The translations under genes were made by a program, and so were the position numbers. Below the pieces are notes generated by a model that saw only the letters and a list, made by a program, of their open reading frames with translations, made no database searches and was not told the DNA's origin. A stretch of DNA of 64,000 nt from Aphidius gifuensis (Eukaryota; Arthropoda; Insecta; Hymenoptera; Braconidae): NCBI RefSeq assembly GCF_014905175.1, contig NC_057789.1, positions 19,374,176 to 19,438,175 on the forward strand. The letters are read 5' to 3'. This document shows positions 42,909 through 55,499 of the stretch, one piece after another. Position 1 is the first letter of the stretch, and each line of letters starts with the position of its first letter.

Positions 42909-43300
42909 ATCAACTTCTAAAATAGTTATAAATTCATTTCTAAACTATAATTTTTTAGTCTCGATGTATGTACACGAATCACGGTCCTAAATTTAATACA
43001 GTTTGATTTGATAATGATTTGGTAAATGAATTGATCACGATTTTATTTAAGCTGTAATAAATGGAAGATCATGAGTAGATCGCGACTAAAAAATTTTTCA
43101 TTCTTAAAAAAAAATGAGATAAGTAAATATTAATTTTTTCATTCACGGTCAATTGAAGATTTTCTTTTTAAACAAACAATTTTTTCGCCACCATTTATTT
43201 ACTCACGATTTCAAATTCATTACAGCTTATTTAAAAAAAATATAATCAATGCATTTTCAATTAATATTTTCTTGTTGATTATGACATTAACGTGATCAAT
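42909..43300. repeat. MITE-like repeat with TTTTTTAGTCGCGATCTACTC ends, copy 1
   Basis: Contains TTTTTTAGTCTCGATGTAT, CGAATCACGGTCCTAAATTT, AGCTGTAATAAATGGAAGAT and GTAGATCGCGACTAAAAAAT. The same modules recur at 48355-48580 (direct), 49790-50040, 50130-50320 and 50425-50690 (mixed orientation). The first and last modules are inverted relative to each other. It truncates PolB. Confidence 0.7.
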
Positions 43301-44163
43301 TGATTTTTAAACCTAAAAAATAGTCGTTTAATTTAATCTATACAATAAAAAAAGGACCAATTTCTTGGAAACGCAGTTTTATGCAACCTACACGTCCGAT
43401 TTACTTGAAATTTAACATAGTTATTCAGTTTGGCTATCTGATTGTTCAGATGACAAAAAAAATTACCCTGGCGACTTTTTGCGATCACCAGGAGTCAAAA
43501 ACTTATTTTTCCATCACCTTCAGGATTTTCTCAATTTGATAATATATCATCTATTTTTTTTTTTGGTTTACTTAAAGATGATATATTTTTTCTGGTCTAT
43601 TGGAAGATATGATATTTTATTCATGAATTTTTGATTATTGCTTTATGGTATAGAAAAAATAATTATTATTTGCATTTTTGCATTGATTCAAAATTTAACA
43701 TATATATATGCTGTTTGGTTGTATGATCATGTAGATGACAAAAAAATAACCATGAATAAGATTTGTGATCACCAGGATATGAAAACTAATTTTCTCATCA
43801 TCCTCAGGGTTTTTTCAATTTGATAATATATAATTTGTTTTTTTTTTCTGGTCTATTAACAGATACGATATTTTTTTTTATGGTTTATTGGAAGATATGA
43901 TATTTTATTTGGGAATTTCAGATAAATGTGTCATGGCATAGAAAAAATAATAATTTGCATTTTTTTCAAGTATACAGCACACTTTAGATATGTATACAAT
44001 ATAAAATAAAAAACGATCGATTTTAAAAAGTATAAGCTGTCAATAAGATTAACCTATATTAAAACTCATACAAGTTTACGAAAGTTCAATAGCAACAAAC
44101 TAACCGTATCAATGAATTTAATTTGAACAAAACTATCAGTAGCATACAAATAATATTCTTATT

Positions 44164-47100
44164 ATGCCTAAAAGGAAAAAAAATATTGGACGAAAATCTT
44201 TGTTGGCAAAAAGATTGAAAAAATTTGAAGAACCTCATAATACACAACAGAAAAAATCTAAAATAATTCTGGACATGAAAGCATTTTACTATACTTATAG
44301 CGATATATATGATGATGATTGTCGTATTTCTACTGGTAATATGGATGTTGAATGTAAACATTGCCATGCTTTGAGATTTAAAGATGAATAGTATGTGTCT
44401 GATAGTATGTGTTGTGCAAACGGAAAAATAAAATTGTCTTTTTTATAAGTGAGCCTGAAGAGCCTTTATTCACTTATTTATCTGGTTTAACAGATCATTC
44501 GAAGCATTTTTTAGATAATATAAGAAAATATAATTCATGTTTTAACATGACTTCATTTGGTGCAAACAGGAAAAAAGAGTCAGGTTATCAAACTACCTTC
44601 AAAATTCAAGGACAAATTTATCATAGAATAGGGTCCCTTGTTCCTTATGATGGCGATGAATCTGCTTTTTTACAAATATATTTTATTGGTGATGATCAGA
44701 TAGAGTCAGAACGTAGGTGCTCAATTGTCCCAAATGTACAACAAGAAATTATCGATTCTTTACAAAACTATTTGCATAAACATAATTTATTGATGAAATT
44801 ATTCAAAATCTCATTAGAAAATATGCCAACAGATGAATGCAAAATAGTTCTCCGAGCTGATAAAATCCCTTCAAATGAACATGAACGACGTTTCAATTTA
44901 CCTGTTGTTTAAGAAGTAGCTGCAATAATCAATGGAAATGAATTTATAAAACGTGATATTATATTACAAAAACGTAGTAACGAATTCGTAATCGTTCAAG
45001 AAACTCATAAGTCATATGATGCTCTACAATATCCACTAATCTTTTGGCAAGGAGAAGATGGATATCATTTTGAGTTGAAGCAAATAAACCCTAATACTGG
45101 ATTAACTACAAATAAAAAAAGTTTCAGCAATGGATTTTTATGCACAAAAACTTATGATACGTAATAATCCAAAAAATTATTTATTATGTTATAAGCAATT
45201 GTTAAATCAGTTTCTCGTTGATATGTATGCGAAAATTGAAAGTGAACGTTTACGTTATATTCGATGTAATCGAAAAACTCTTAAAGTAGAACAATACATT
45301 CATTTAAAAAATGCATTCGAAAATGATGAAAATGTAAATAATATAGGGCAAACATTTATTTTACCAGCAAGTTTCATCGGTAGTCCAAGGCATATGCATG
45401 AATATATACAAGACGCTCTTTGTTATGTAAAACATAATGGAAAACCATGTTTATTTATTACATTCACATGTAATAATCGATGGGATGAAATTAAAAATTT
45501 ATTGTTACCTCATCAGCAACCGAGCGATCGTCATGACTTGATAGCTAGAGTATTTAAATGTAAATTGAGAAAATTAATTAATCTGATAACAATACATAAA
45601 ATTTTCGGTGATGTTATATCTTGGGTTTACTCAATAGAATGGCAAAAAAGAGGTTTACCCCACGCTCATATTTTAGTATGGTTAAAAATAAAATTCATGC
45701 AAACCAAATTGATGATATTATTTCTGCTGAGCTACCAGATCCAGAACAAGATCCACTTTTACACGAAATAATTTAAAAAAATATGATACATGGACCATGT
45801 GGACCATTGAATCCTTTTTCACCATGTATGAAAAACGGTAAATGTTCATATAATTATCCCCGTGCTTTAATTGATGCTACAAGATCGGATAGAAATGGAT
45901 ATCCTTTGTATAGAAAAAGAAGTGTAGTAAATGGTGGTTTTTAGACTACTATTAATGCTAAAATTCATAATAAATATTGTTCCGGGTCGAACCACATGTC
46001 TGTCAGTCCCAGACTGACCAGATTTTTATTCCTTTTATTTTTTAAACAAAATACAATAAGTTGATAAGTTTTAAACATTACTCTGTTTTTTATGGCTAGA
46101 TCACGAGATCATACAATTTCAAATAACATATGACTAACAATTTTGGTTTATATTTTTTCTAAAATATTTTAAACAACGATTTAATTTATGTACTTTTAAT
46201 AGCTTTTTACAAACTCGAATATTCCCACACATGGTCAACTCATGCATAGATTTTTGAGTAAAAATCACGTAACAAATAAAACCATAAACTCAAGTTTCTC
46301 TTTGGTACTATTAGAACATATTTTTTTAAGGTGTTACCCGCGCATATCTAGAGACCTCTTGCGGATGGCATTCAGAAACATAATATTTCTATGAGTGCGA
46401 ACGAGATAAAAAAAAAAGGAGAAAATCTTGTTTCTCACTTCCGCTTAAGTATTTAGACAAAGACAAAAATTTATTTTTATTTATTGTAAAATAAAAAGGT
46501 CTCAAAGCCCTATTAATTTTTATATCAAAAGTTTCCTTATTGTTTCCTCTATCTATACTTAGTTTTTGATAAAGCTAGCCGTATTTTTCGTGAAATGGCT
46601 AACCAGGTTTCTAAAAACTCAACCGGGCTCTCCATAAGAACCTATGTATAACCTCCGAAAAAGTAGCCTACTTTATTAATCAATTACTTAGTAATTAGCT
46701 ACAAGAAAATTATCATAAAATTTGAGCGTGTGTATTACTATTCCATTAAGCTACTTAAAAAATTTCAAGACTCTATCCGTATTTTTGATTTGTGCTGGAT
46801 ATCCCTTAAAACATTATTTGTCAAGAATTAGAGAAAATCTCACATCTGTCAAACAACTGCACTAACGTATTTTCGATACACAGAATGATCGTAAAATCGA
46901 CAATAAAAGAGTAAATTTATAACTTTTGTAAAATAAACTAAATTCATAAAAACGTCTTGGACTTTCCGGTCGTAAAATCTATATTTTTTGTTTACACATG
47001 GTATTTTTTATGTCACCCTTTGGACCACACAAGGCCCAATTTTATGTCTAAAAATCCCACCACCTACACCTAGTTTTTTACCCTCTCTTGAACTAATTTT

Positions 47101-48007
47101 TGACCAATTAAAACTAATTTTTTAACTAAGTACACACCCATTTTTTGGACTTAACAATTTTCAACAAACTGAGAAATCAGTTGCTCTTCAACACTCGTTT
47201 AATATTGATTCGCGTACAACGGGATTTCTTTATACTTACAATATAAAATAGTAGTGTCTGTCCATGACAACACTTGTTAGAGTCAACTCAATACACAATA
47301 TACAATACAATTAATTATAATTTTAGTGAAATAATAAAGTGAATATATTAATAGAATTTAAGCCACAGTGTTTGGATTTATTTAAAGTGTTATCCTATTA
47401 TTTCAATTTACAACCTATCCTCCACATCCTTTAATAGCCCTGTATCAAACATAAGGCCCTACAACCCTTGTGAAATTATCGTGGTATATTTGGATACGTG
47501 GTGCGATACAAATATGAAAAAATAAATATCGATAATCGTTGGATTGTCCCTTACTGTCCACTTATTTCTAAAATAATGGAAGCACATGTTAATGTCAAAT
47601 TATGCAGCTCGGTCGTTGCGGTTAAATATATTTTAAAATATATACATAAAGGTAGTGATCAAGCAATTTTTACCATAGAAAATAAAAATGATGAAATTGA
47701 AGAATATCAATCTAGACGGTATATAAGTAGTAATGAAGCAATATGGTGAATTTGTGGATTTAAAATTCATGATCGATATCCAAATATCCAACATTTGAAT
47801 GTTCACCTCGAAAATGGACAACGCGTTAATTTTTCAAATGAAAATATAGAAACAAAAGCTCAGACAGCACCAGAAACAACATTAACTGCTTTTTTTAAAT
47901 TATGTCAAATAGATGATTTTGCAAGAACATTATTATACTATGAAATTCCGAAGTATTTTACATGGGATAATTCAAAAAATGTTTATCAATATCTGGTAAA
48001 AATTTAG
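44164..48007 (+). pseudogene. Helitron Rep (HUH, Y2) protein, broken in many places
   Basis: Segments in order: 44164-44391 (N-terminal CKHCHALRF zinc-like motif), 44409-44912 (stop at 44910), to about 45125, 45130-45771 with FITFTCNNRWDEI and the HUH motif GLPHAHILVW, then MIHGPCGPLNPFSPCMKNGK near 45783-45842. After the insertion (45981-47467), 47498-47749 carries IDNRWIVPYCP and the two-tyrosine motif AVKYILKYIHKGSD, and 47795-48007 ends YEIPKYFTWDNSK. Rep nicks and joins DNA in rolling-circle transposition; HUH and Y2 residues are both still visible. Several stops and shifts make it a pseudogene. Confidence 0.85.
45981..47467 (+). mobile_element. Solo-LTR-like insertion in the Helitron
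   Basis: 1487 bp of unrelated DNA split the Helitron Rep sequence. TTGT flanks both sides (45977-45980 and 47468-47471), compatible with a 4-bp target duplication. The right part has AATAAAG (about 47332) as a polyadenylation-like signal. There is no coding frame. The exact ends are unclear: TG...CA ends (45978 to 47463) are also possible but would leave no duplication. Confidence 0.55.
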
Positions 48008-48039
48008 AGCATTGGGGCATAATATCCCCTGTTCGAAAT

Positions 48040-48945
48040 AATAATATTTAAGATTCCGAAATCATACGTTTCGTTTTAAAATTATGATATAGACATGAGC
48101 CTTGGTGCAGATTCATTTTTAACAACATTTTTAACTCGAACACTAACTAAACACTCCTGCTATTGATTACAAAAATTATTATTGATAATATTTTTTGCAA
48201 AGCATGAGTGTGTGTAATAAAGAAATAAATTAAGACATTATGTTTGAAATAATATTAATAATAATGACAACAAATTATTATTATTTATTATTTATTACAG
48301 CTCAAATGAATGAAAAAAAAAAAATTTAATGAATTTATCTACACTTAATCGTGACATAATCGTTATCAATTCATTTCTAAACAATAATTTTTTAGTCTCG
48401 ATGTATTCACGAATCACGATCCTAAATTTAATACAGTTTGATTTGATAATGATTTGGTAAATGAATTGATCACGATTTCATTTAAGCTGTAATAAATGGA
48501 AGATCATGAGTAGATCGCGACTAAAACATTTTTCCCTCTGAAAAATAAATGAGATAAGTAAATATTAATTTTGTTGATTACAAAAAATATTATTGATAAT
48601 ATTTTTTGCAAAGCATAAGTGTGTGCAATGAAGAAATCAATGAAGACATTATGTTTGAAATAATATTAATAATAATGACAACAAATATTTGTTTCATTTA
48701 ATAGAAAATAAATAGAAAATTCCATTTGATAAAAAAATAATTTAGAACTTTTTTTTGTCTAACAATAATATTTAATTTAGATTTTTTATCCAAATAAAAA
48801 TACAATAATAACAATAAAGTTTCAATAATAACAGCAAATATTTTTTCTTCGGACAATTTTTTAATCAACATTAATAATAGTTTTTATAAAAATTAGCTGC
48901 AGCAACAAGAAATTCATGTAACTCTGATGATTATTCAATTTTTTT
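48040..48945. repeat. MITE-like repeats and AT-rich DNA
   Basis: Holds the second copy of the repeat family of 42909-43300 at 48355-48580 and two copies of a stretch GATAATATTTTTTGCAAAGC (48183, 48593). No gene seen. Confidence 0.6.
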
Positions 48946-48947
48946 TG

Positions 48948-49437
48948 GGTTTCTCAACTTGCGACAGTAGTTGGTGACGATATTTCTGTATTTTATGTCA
49001 TCCAGACAATTTTCCGGCTCCACTGTATCCACAAAACCTTTGTCGAAAAGACAATCAAAAATTACATTGTATTTTGTATTTTATTTTTCCATAAAACCAG
49101 ATGATAAATAATGAAATTTTTAAACTCTATTTATTATTAATTTATTTTATACTTATTTTATTTTATTTCAAACTACGTTTGATAAATATCTTTACATTGA
49201 TGACAAATAGAGAGAAAAAATTAAATAAATAATATTCTCCATTATATTTATAGGGATATCAAACGTGAGACTAATTTATTTATTAACTATATTAATTTTT
49301 GATATTTACTTATTGAATTATTGATTGTCTTTTCAACATAGGTTTTGTGGATACAGTAGACCCGGAAAATTGTCTGGATGACGTGAAATACAGAAATATC
49401 GTCACCAACTACTGTCGCAAGTTGAGAAACCCAAAAA
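48948..49437. mobile_element. MITE with about 115-bp inverted repeats
   Basis: The left arm TTGGGTTTCTCAACTTGCGA to GAAAAGACAATCAA (48948-49062) is the inverse of 49322-49436, with only a few mismatches. The 490-bp element has an AT-rich centre and no coding capacity. Confidence 0.85.
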
Positions 49438-49779
49438 AAATTATTAAAAACTAATATTGGAAACAAAAATATCTTGTAATTTAAGTTTATTGTTTCTAAA
49501 AAAATGTTAAGACATTTTTTTTTTTTTAGATTTAATAATTGTATTTGATAAATAAAAAAAATTGTATTGAATACTAATAAATACTTGTACAAGTTGATGA
49601 CTTTATAACTATTAGTAATTATTAATTAATGGTGTTATTTATTAATTAATAGTAGTGTAAATCAATTTTTCTGAAACCATTAATTCTTTAAATTTATTTT
49701 TCACAATGATTTTGTTTTTTTTTTTTTGCTTAAAGCTAGTTTTTATTCTGATCAATTGTTTTATTTAATTCTTTCTCTG

Positions 49780-50690
49780 TCATAAATCGTGATCAATTCA
49801 TTTACGAAATCATTATCAAATCAAACTGTATTAAATTTAGGATCGTGATTCGTGAATACATCGAGACTAAAAAATTATTGTTTAGAAATGAATTGATAAC
49901 GATTATGTCACGATTAAGTGTAGATTAATTCATTAAATTTTTTTTTTTTTCATTCATTTGAGCTGTAATACAAGCTGAGATGTAAGATGTTGAGCTGTAG
50001 ATGTAAGATCATGAGTAGATCACGACTAAAAAATTTTTCCTTCTGGAAAATGATTTAATTACGATTTCCTTTCGATTTTCAAGTAGATTAACAGAAAAAC
50101 ATTGATTAATCGTGACCAAAAAACTAATATTTACTCGTCTAATTTAAACTGTATTAAATTTAAGATCGTGATTCGTGAATACATCAAGACTAAAAAATTA
50201 TGGTTCAGAAACGAATTGATAACGACTATGTCACGATTAAATGTAGATTAATTAATTGAATTTTTTTTTTTTTTTTTTCATTCATTTAAGCTGTAATAAA
50301 TGTAAAATTAAGAGTAGATCGCGACTAAAAAATTTTTCCCTTTTGGAAAATGATGTTTCTTTGAAAAGAAAATCTTCAATTGACCGTGACAAAAAAAATT
50401 AATATTTACTTGTCTCATTTATTTTCCATAGGAAAAAATTTTTTAGTCGCGATCTACTCACGATCTTACATTTATTACAGCTTAAATAAAAAAATCGTGA
50501 TCAAATCATTTTCCGAATCATTATCAAATCAAACTGTATTAAATTTAGGATCGTCATTCGTGAATACATCAAGACTAAAAAATTATTATTTAGAAATGAA
50601 TTGATAACGTTTATGTCACGATTAACTGTAGATTAATTCATTAAATTTTTTTTTTTCTTCATTCATTTGAGCTGTAATAAATTATTAATA
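49780..50690. repeat. Cluster of MITE-like repeats, same family as 42909-43300
   Basis: At least three further copies or halves, in both orientations: GGATCGTGATTCGTGAATAC with the AAAAAATTATTGTTTAGAAA that follows at 49841-49885, variants at 50163-50210 and 50548-50595, and GTAGATCGCGACTAAAAAAT at 50315 and its inverse at 50436. Confidence 0.75.
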
Positions 50691-51069
50691 AAAAAATGTC
50701 AACGTGGATCTACAAAAAAAATGAGAGTCCTAAATGTAATTTAAAAATGAATAAATAAACATTGCAATGGAACGCGCGTAAATAAACAATTGAAAATATT
50801 GACATTGATTTGATTATTATTTGCAAGCTTTTATAACTTCTTAAATAATTTTTTTTTCTCAATTCTATGAATATACGTATTTTTTTTAATTTTACAAAGA
50901 ATACAATGGTATAACTCACGTATGTGAATTTTGTTACTCCCTGTATAAAAAAAGAAAAAATATAATGACGAAATTCTATTTTTTTTTTAAATGCTGAGAG
51001 AGAATTATATTTTATATAAAAATAGTAAATAATAATTAATAAAATTAATTAATATGAAAATTAAAACAT
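50691..51069. other. AT-rich spacer, no gene seen
   Basis: Nothing recognised. Confidence 0.4.
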
Positions 51070-51275
51070 CATTTATTTTTTGTTGCCCCTATGACATAAA
51101 ACATAGGAACATACGACATGGGAACATGGGAACATAACACATACTACATGGGAACATGGGAACATGGGACATAAGACATGGGAACATAAAACATAGGAAC
51201 ATACGACATGGGAACATACTATATAGGAACATGGGAACATACTACATGGGAACATACTATTCGGGAACATACGAC
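51070..51275. repeat. Minisatellite of GGGAACATACGACAT-type units
   Basis: About thirteen 12-18-bp units built on GGGAACAT followed by a short variable part (ACGACAT, ACTACAT, AAAACAT). The short frames through it are repeat translations. Confidence 0.9.
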
Positions 51276-51545
51276 ATGATCAAGTTTGGAACAAGACTGC
51301 CTTATCACAGACGAGTTTCAGTTTTCTTGATCCTATCTTGATCAAGACGGCCTTAGTCGAGTAGAGTTAAAGTTTTCTTGATCAAGTTTGGAACAAGACT
51401 GCCTTATCACAGACGAGTTAAAGTTTTCTTGATCTTATCTTGAGCAGGTTGTCCTTAATAAAGCATCTTGATCAAATCTTGATCAAAACTTGATCAGGTT
51501 TCCTGAGTTAAGGCAACATTGATCAAGTATTGATCAGGATTGGGA
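51276..51545. repeat. Tandem repeat of CTTGATCAAG-containing units
   Basis: GATCAAGTTTGGAACAAGAC with TGCCTTATCACAGACGAGTT occurs at 51279 and 51379, and shortened GATCAA units continue to 51545. The period is about 100 bp. Confidence 0.85.
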
Positions 51546-52135
51546 GCAAATCAAGCTAGCCTGAACAGATTTCCACTCGGGGTATTTTTCGTGAAAAAAA
51601 AAAAAAAAAATTTTTTTTTTTCATTTTTTGGAGAAAATGAAAAAAGACCGAATAGATAATGCCTTTTTTTTATTAGGGGCAATAGAATTTTCAGAGACGC
51701 TTTTTTTAGGCCAAATCCTAAGTCATTAAAACAATTTGTTCCGAAGTTATGAACTACGGCTGAGCCTTTTCGGCTCTTATAGCCTCCGTAAAATTTTTTT
51801 TCATAAATTATGAAAATACATTCCGGGGTATATGAAACCAATAAAATTTATATATTGGCTAAGTGTCAGTTAATTCTTGGATTGCCATGATTATAATGTA
51901 TATTTAAGTAGAACATTTTTTCGTCGTCTTTAATTGTTTCTGCCATGGTTAAGTAAGTGAGACTCTGGAGTTTCAACATCGAGATACCGTGTTCAAGTCC
52001 TGGTGACGTCGAGTATTTATGGTGCACTTTTTCGGTCAATAATAATCAAATAAATCGTTATAAATATATAAATAATAAAAATAAATTGTTTTAAACAATT
52101 AAAGAGTATTTTTTCTTTATTAAAATTTTCCCGTG
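51546..52135. other. AT-rich DNA with a weak tRNA-like segment
   Basis: Around 51945-52010 GCCATGGTTAAGTAAGTGAG and CCGTGTTCAAGTCCTGGTG resemble A- and B-box regions, but no acceptor stem is visible. A run of A followed by a run of T lies at 51595-51620. No gene otherwise. Confidence 0.35.
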
Positions 52136-52330
52136 ATATGTCTAAATATATTATGATTTATCTAAAAATATTATGATATATCTAAATATATTATGATACA
52201 TCTGAATATATTATGATATATTAAAATTTTCTAATTTTATGATATATTTAAATATATTATGATATATCTAAATATATATTGTGATATATCTAAATATATT
52301 ATGATATCTTCTTCAAAGATAGCGCCATAA
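52136..52330. repeat. Tandem ATTATGATATATCTAAATAT repeats
   Basis: A 20-22-bp unit, TATGATATATCTAAATATAT with variations, occurs about eight times. Confidence 0.9.
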
Positions 52331-52870
52331 TCGATATATTAAGTTATCTCTCGATATGTTTTGATATCAAGTTATCCTGAGATCTCCTGATATATTATTA
52401 TATCTAAGAAGATCTTTTCATTTTTTCCATAAGCTTAAGGTTGCTTATGAATAATTAAATGGTCACTCAATTTTTTTTTTTTTTGGCTCATTTTTCAAAT
52501 GAAATAAATATCTATACTCTCAATCTTTTTCAATTTTTTATGACGTCGTTTTTTTGAGATAATTAATGTTAAAGTTGACAACTTTTATACGCGAGGATAT
52601 GACTATAAGTTGATATACCGTACATTTTTATTTTCAACGAGTTCGTTTTTCACTAAAAAATTTTCAAATTGTAGTGCTCGGCAAGACAAATACGATAAAA
52701 AAATTTAAATTTTTTCTGACGTTGATTTTTAAAGATACTTAATGTTAAATTTTGAAATTTTCGTCTTTCTCGCAACGAGAGGACATGACAGAATTGCGAT
52801 CCGGCAACATTGCTCTCTTCTTCTTGTTTACTTTTTACTTGCCGAGCGGGGTGTGAAAACACCACATTAT

Positions 52871-53450
52871 CCTATATAAAAAGAACAAGGTACTAATAGC
52901 TAACTTCACGTGTCACACCTTTATTCGTCATTTCATTGGCTCACGTTGGCTTACCCATACATACACACAACACATATCGATTTATATCGATTCATCATTT
53001 TGAAGTCGCGCGTCGAAAGTTGTTTCAAAGTTTTAGTAGTTTAAGTTAATTTAATATACACTACACTTTAATCAATTAATATTAATAATACATATAAAAT
53101 ATATATATTATTGAATTATCAAATATATAAAATAGGGCCGGTTTTGTAGTCAACAGTTAAGTTAACATGGTATAGTATAGTATAGTATAGGGAAGAGAAA
53201 CGTCAGACTATACCATAAAACTGTAATTATAGACTACAAAACCGGTTACATCTGTTGAGCGTTGGCTCTACCTGTTGAGCAACTGTGCACACGCAACTGT
53301 CGTTTTTGCATTTGCACTTGTGCATTTCGGTCTTCTTTGGTGGTCACTAAGGCGAGACACATATTCCTATATTAAAAAGAACAAGGTACTAATAGCTAAC
53401 TTCATTTGACGCCGCTTTATTCGTGATTCTATTGGCTGACGCTGTCGACA
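52871..53450. repeat. Two copies of an about 85-bp promoter-like segment
   Basis: CCTATAT(A/T)AAAAAGAACAAGG and the following TACTAATAGCTAACTTCA occur at 52871 and 53366, followed in both by TTTATTCGT and ATTGGCT(C/G)ACG. A TATA-like start and an inverted CCAAT-type motif are present. The bases between the copies differ and include a small MITE. Confidence 0.6.
53134..53249. mobile_element. Small MITE with about 40-bp inverted repeats
   Basis: CCGGTTTTGTAGTC at the left pairs with GACTACAAAACCGG at the right, and complementarity continues less perfectly inward to a (TATAG)n microsatellite. Total about 115 bp. Confidence 0.75.
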
Positions 53451-53934
53451 CATTTATTTTCATTCGCTCACATACACATACACGTTATACGTTCGATACA
53501 TTCAATAAATCGATATATTTAAAATAGTGGCTAAGTTAATTTAATATGGAATTCAATGGTTATAAATACTATTGAGTAAACTGTAAAGAAAATAATAGAC
53601 AAATATCTTGCCTCACTGGCACAGAGGCAATAATGTGAAAAATATTTAATTTATTTATGAAATATTTTCAATAAAAGTGCCATTGGAGCATATTATTAAA
53701 ACATTAACCAAATGCAACAATTAAATCAATGTCAAGTGTCATTGTTATTGTGTTGTTGTATTCGGTGTTAACATGCTGTTCCAACTATATTAATACATCA
53801 ACAACAGCATATACAACATTAAAATAGTCAAAACTTAATTGAAAATATTATTAAATCAAACACATTGCCATCAGTTGATAAAAAATTAAGATAGGTTATA
53901 ATTTGTCGAAAAACATGAATGAGATAGTAATAAA
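53451..53934. other. AT-rich spacer, no gene seen
   Basis: Nothing recognised; a few weak direct repeats around AACATTAA. Confidence 0.4.
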
Positions 53935-54770
53935 TATTCACAGATCCCATTTAATTAGCCTAAGTTTGATGGAATTAGAATAAGCTGTTATACTTATTCT
54001 ATTGGAATTTTTTTTGGAGAATATTAGAGTGAAGTTAATTTTCTTTGGGAGTAAATGGTTTAATTAATATTAATTAATTAAGATTAAGGGGTGCAAACTT
54101 TTTTATTTTTCGTTTTATTATAAGAATCATCATATGCAAAATCCCATTGATAGTTTTTCAATTTATTAAAAAATATTATAACTTTTAAATTATTGCTATG
54201 AGCTGATTAATCATTTTAGTCCATTGCGCATCTCTACCCACAAATCCCATACATTGACAAAGTGACAGCATTAATTTTATGATTACTCCAAGTTACTCCG
54301 AAATGTTTATTTATGATAAAAAAGTGCTTGAACATAAATTTATTGTTTTCTAATTTAACCTTTAAAAACCAGGAGTATGATAGAGATTAATGTGCATGGA
54401 GGGAAAATTTGGAGTAGGGATGCGCAATGGACCAAAATGATTAATCAGCACATAGCAACAATTTAAAAGTTATAACTTATAATATTTTTTAATAATAAAT
54501 CAAAAAACTCCCAATGGGATTTTTTTGCATATTATGATTCTCCAAAGAATTATCTATCGATTGCAAAAAAAACCTAAATAAGTTGAAAAATAAGAAAATT
54601 CAGGCTGCCTGCACCCCTAAATATTAATTAATTAATATTAATTAAACTATTAACTCCCAAAGGAAATTAACTTCATTCCAATATCCTCCAAAAAAACTCC
54701 AATAGAATGAGTATAACAGATTATTCTAATTTCATCAAACTTAGGCTAATTAGATGGGATCATATTTACA
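53935..54770. mobile_element. Fold-back element with about 300-bp arms
   Basis: The left arm (about 53940-54240) includes GATCCCATTTAATTAGCCTA, TTATTCTATTGGAATTTTTT and TGATTAATCATTTTAGTCCA; the right arm (about 54410-54765) has their inverses (TAGGCTAATTAGATGGGATC, AACTCCAATAGAATGAGTAT, TGGACCAAAATGATTAATCA). The loop is about 170 bp. Arms have diverged by point changes and indels. No coding capacity. Confidence 0.85.
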
Positions 54771-55371
54771 CACATACATTGAGTAAAATCGAGCCAAAAT
54801 AATGGTCAAATTGCATTGACTAATTTGATAATCGCATTGAATAACACCATCAGCACTGATAATACAATTTTAAACAAAAAAAGCTTGGCATTCACATAAT
54901 AGTTTTTTTTTTTAAACGATTAATAGAAAGTCAAGGGTTGAGTGCCCGAAAAGCGCGATCTACACGTCATTTTCTGGTTTTCCTTTAACATCACATGTTA
55001 ATCAACATGACAATAATTAAAATTATCTATTGAAATAGAACTTTATAGATATTAATGATTTAAGTGAAAGATAAAAAACTGTCACTCATTAAGAATTAAA
55101 ATTAATGAAATTGCTAGAAAATATTTGCACTAAATACCGGAATATCCAATATTTTTTTTTTTTTTTATTTATTTTTATATATATGTACAGATAAATAAAA
55201 AAGACCATTGATACAATAACCGACTTAAAATATATAAATACATATCTAATTATTATATTAAAAAACATTCGACAAAACGTAACTATGTATCCCCAAACAT
55301 AAGACATCGACATTCAGGTTAAATAAAAGACCGCGCAAGCGGGCGTTTAGTCTCGTTTTTGAAAAAAACCA
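54771..55371. other. AT-rich spacer, no gene seen
   Basis: Nothing recognised apart from homopolymer runs near 55155. Confidence 0.4.
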
Positions 55372-55388
55372 GAAACTTAGAAAGAATA

Positions 55389-55460
55389 ACCCCTGCCGGG
55401 AATCGAACCCGGGTCTTTTGCTTTCCGGGCAAACGCCTTGACCACTAGACCAATCGGCTT
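55389..55460 (-). tRNA. tRNA-like sequence (pseudo-tRNA), enclosed in an inverted repeat
   Basis: On the minus strand: GGTCTAGTGGTCAAGGCG (A-box and D-arm region), an anticodon stem TTTGC/GCAAA with loop CCGGAAA, and a perfect T-arm CCGGGTTCGATTCCCGG. The acceptor ends do not pair (5' AGCCGAT against 3' CAGGGGT) and the loop lacks the usual U33, so it is probably not a working tRNA. An 18-nt inverted repeat with one mismatch lies exactly outside it (55372-55389 and 55462-55479). Confidence 0.55.
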
Positions 55461-55499
55461 CTTATTTTTTCTAAGTTTCATCAAGTTAACTCCGACGTC

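Larger units (their letters stand above)
43337..48007 (+). mobile_element. Helitron, truncated before the helicase
   Basis: It begins A|TCTATACAATAAAA followed by GGAAACGCAGTTTTATGCAA and CCGATTTACTTGAAATTTAA, which is the type of 5' end seen in insect Helitrons; a second such end is at 26312. The Rep part spans 44164-48007. Coding similarity stops at 48007, before the helicase, so the element is 3'-truncated. A 1.5-kb LTR-like insertion interrupts it. Confidence 0.8.

Noticed and set aside
48301..50690. A single large transposon covering 48.3-50.7 kb, suggested by inverted similarity between its ends
   Set aside because: The same modules recur at least five times in mixed orientation, so separate small repeats explain the pattern better.
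51073..51341. Cys- and His-rich short frames
   Set aside because: They are translations of the GGGAACAT minisatellite.
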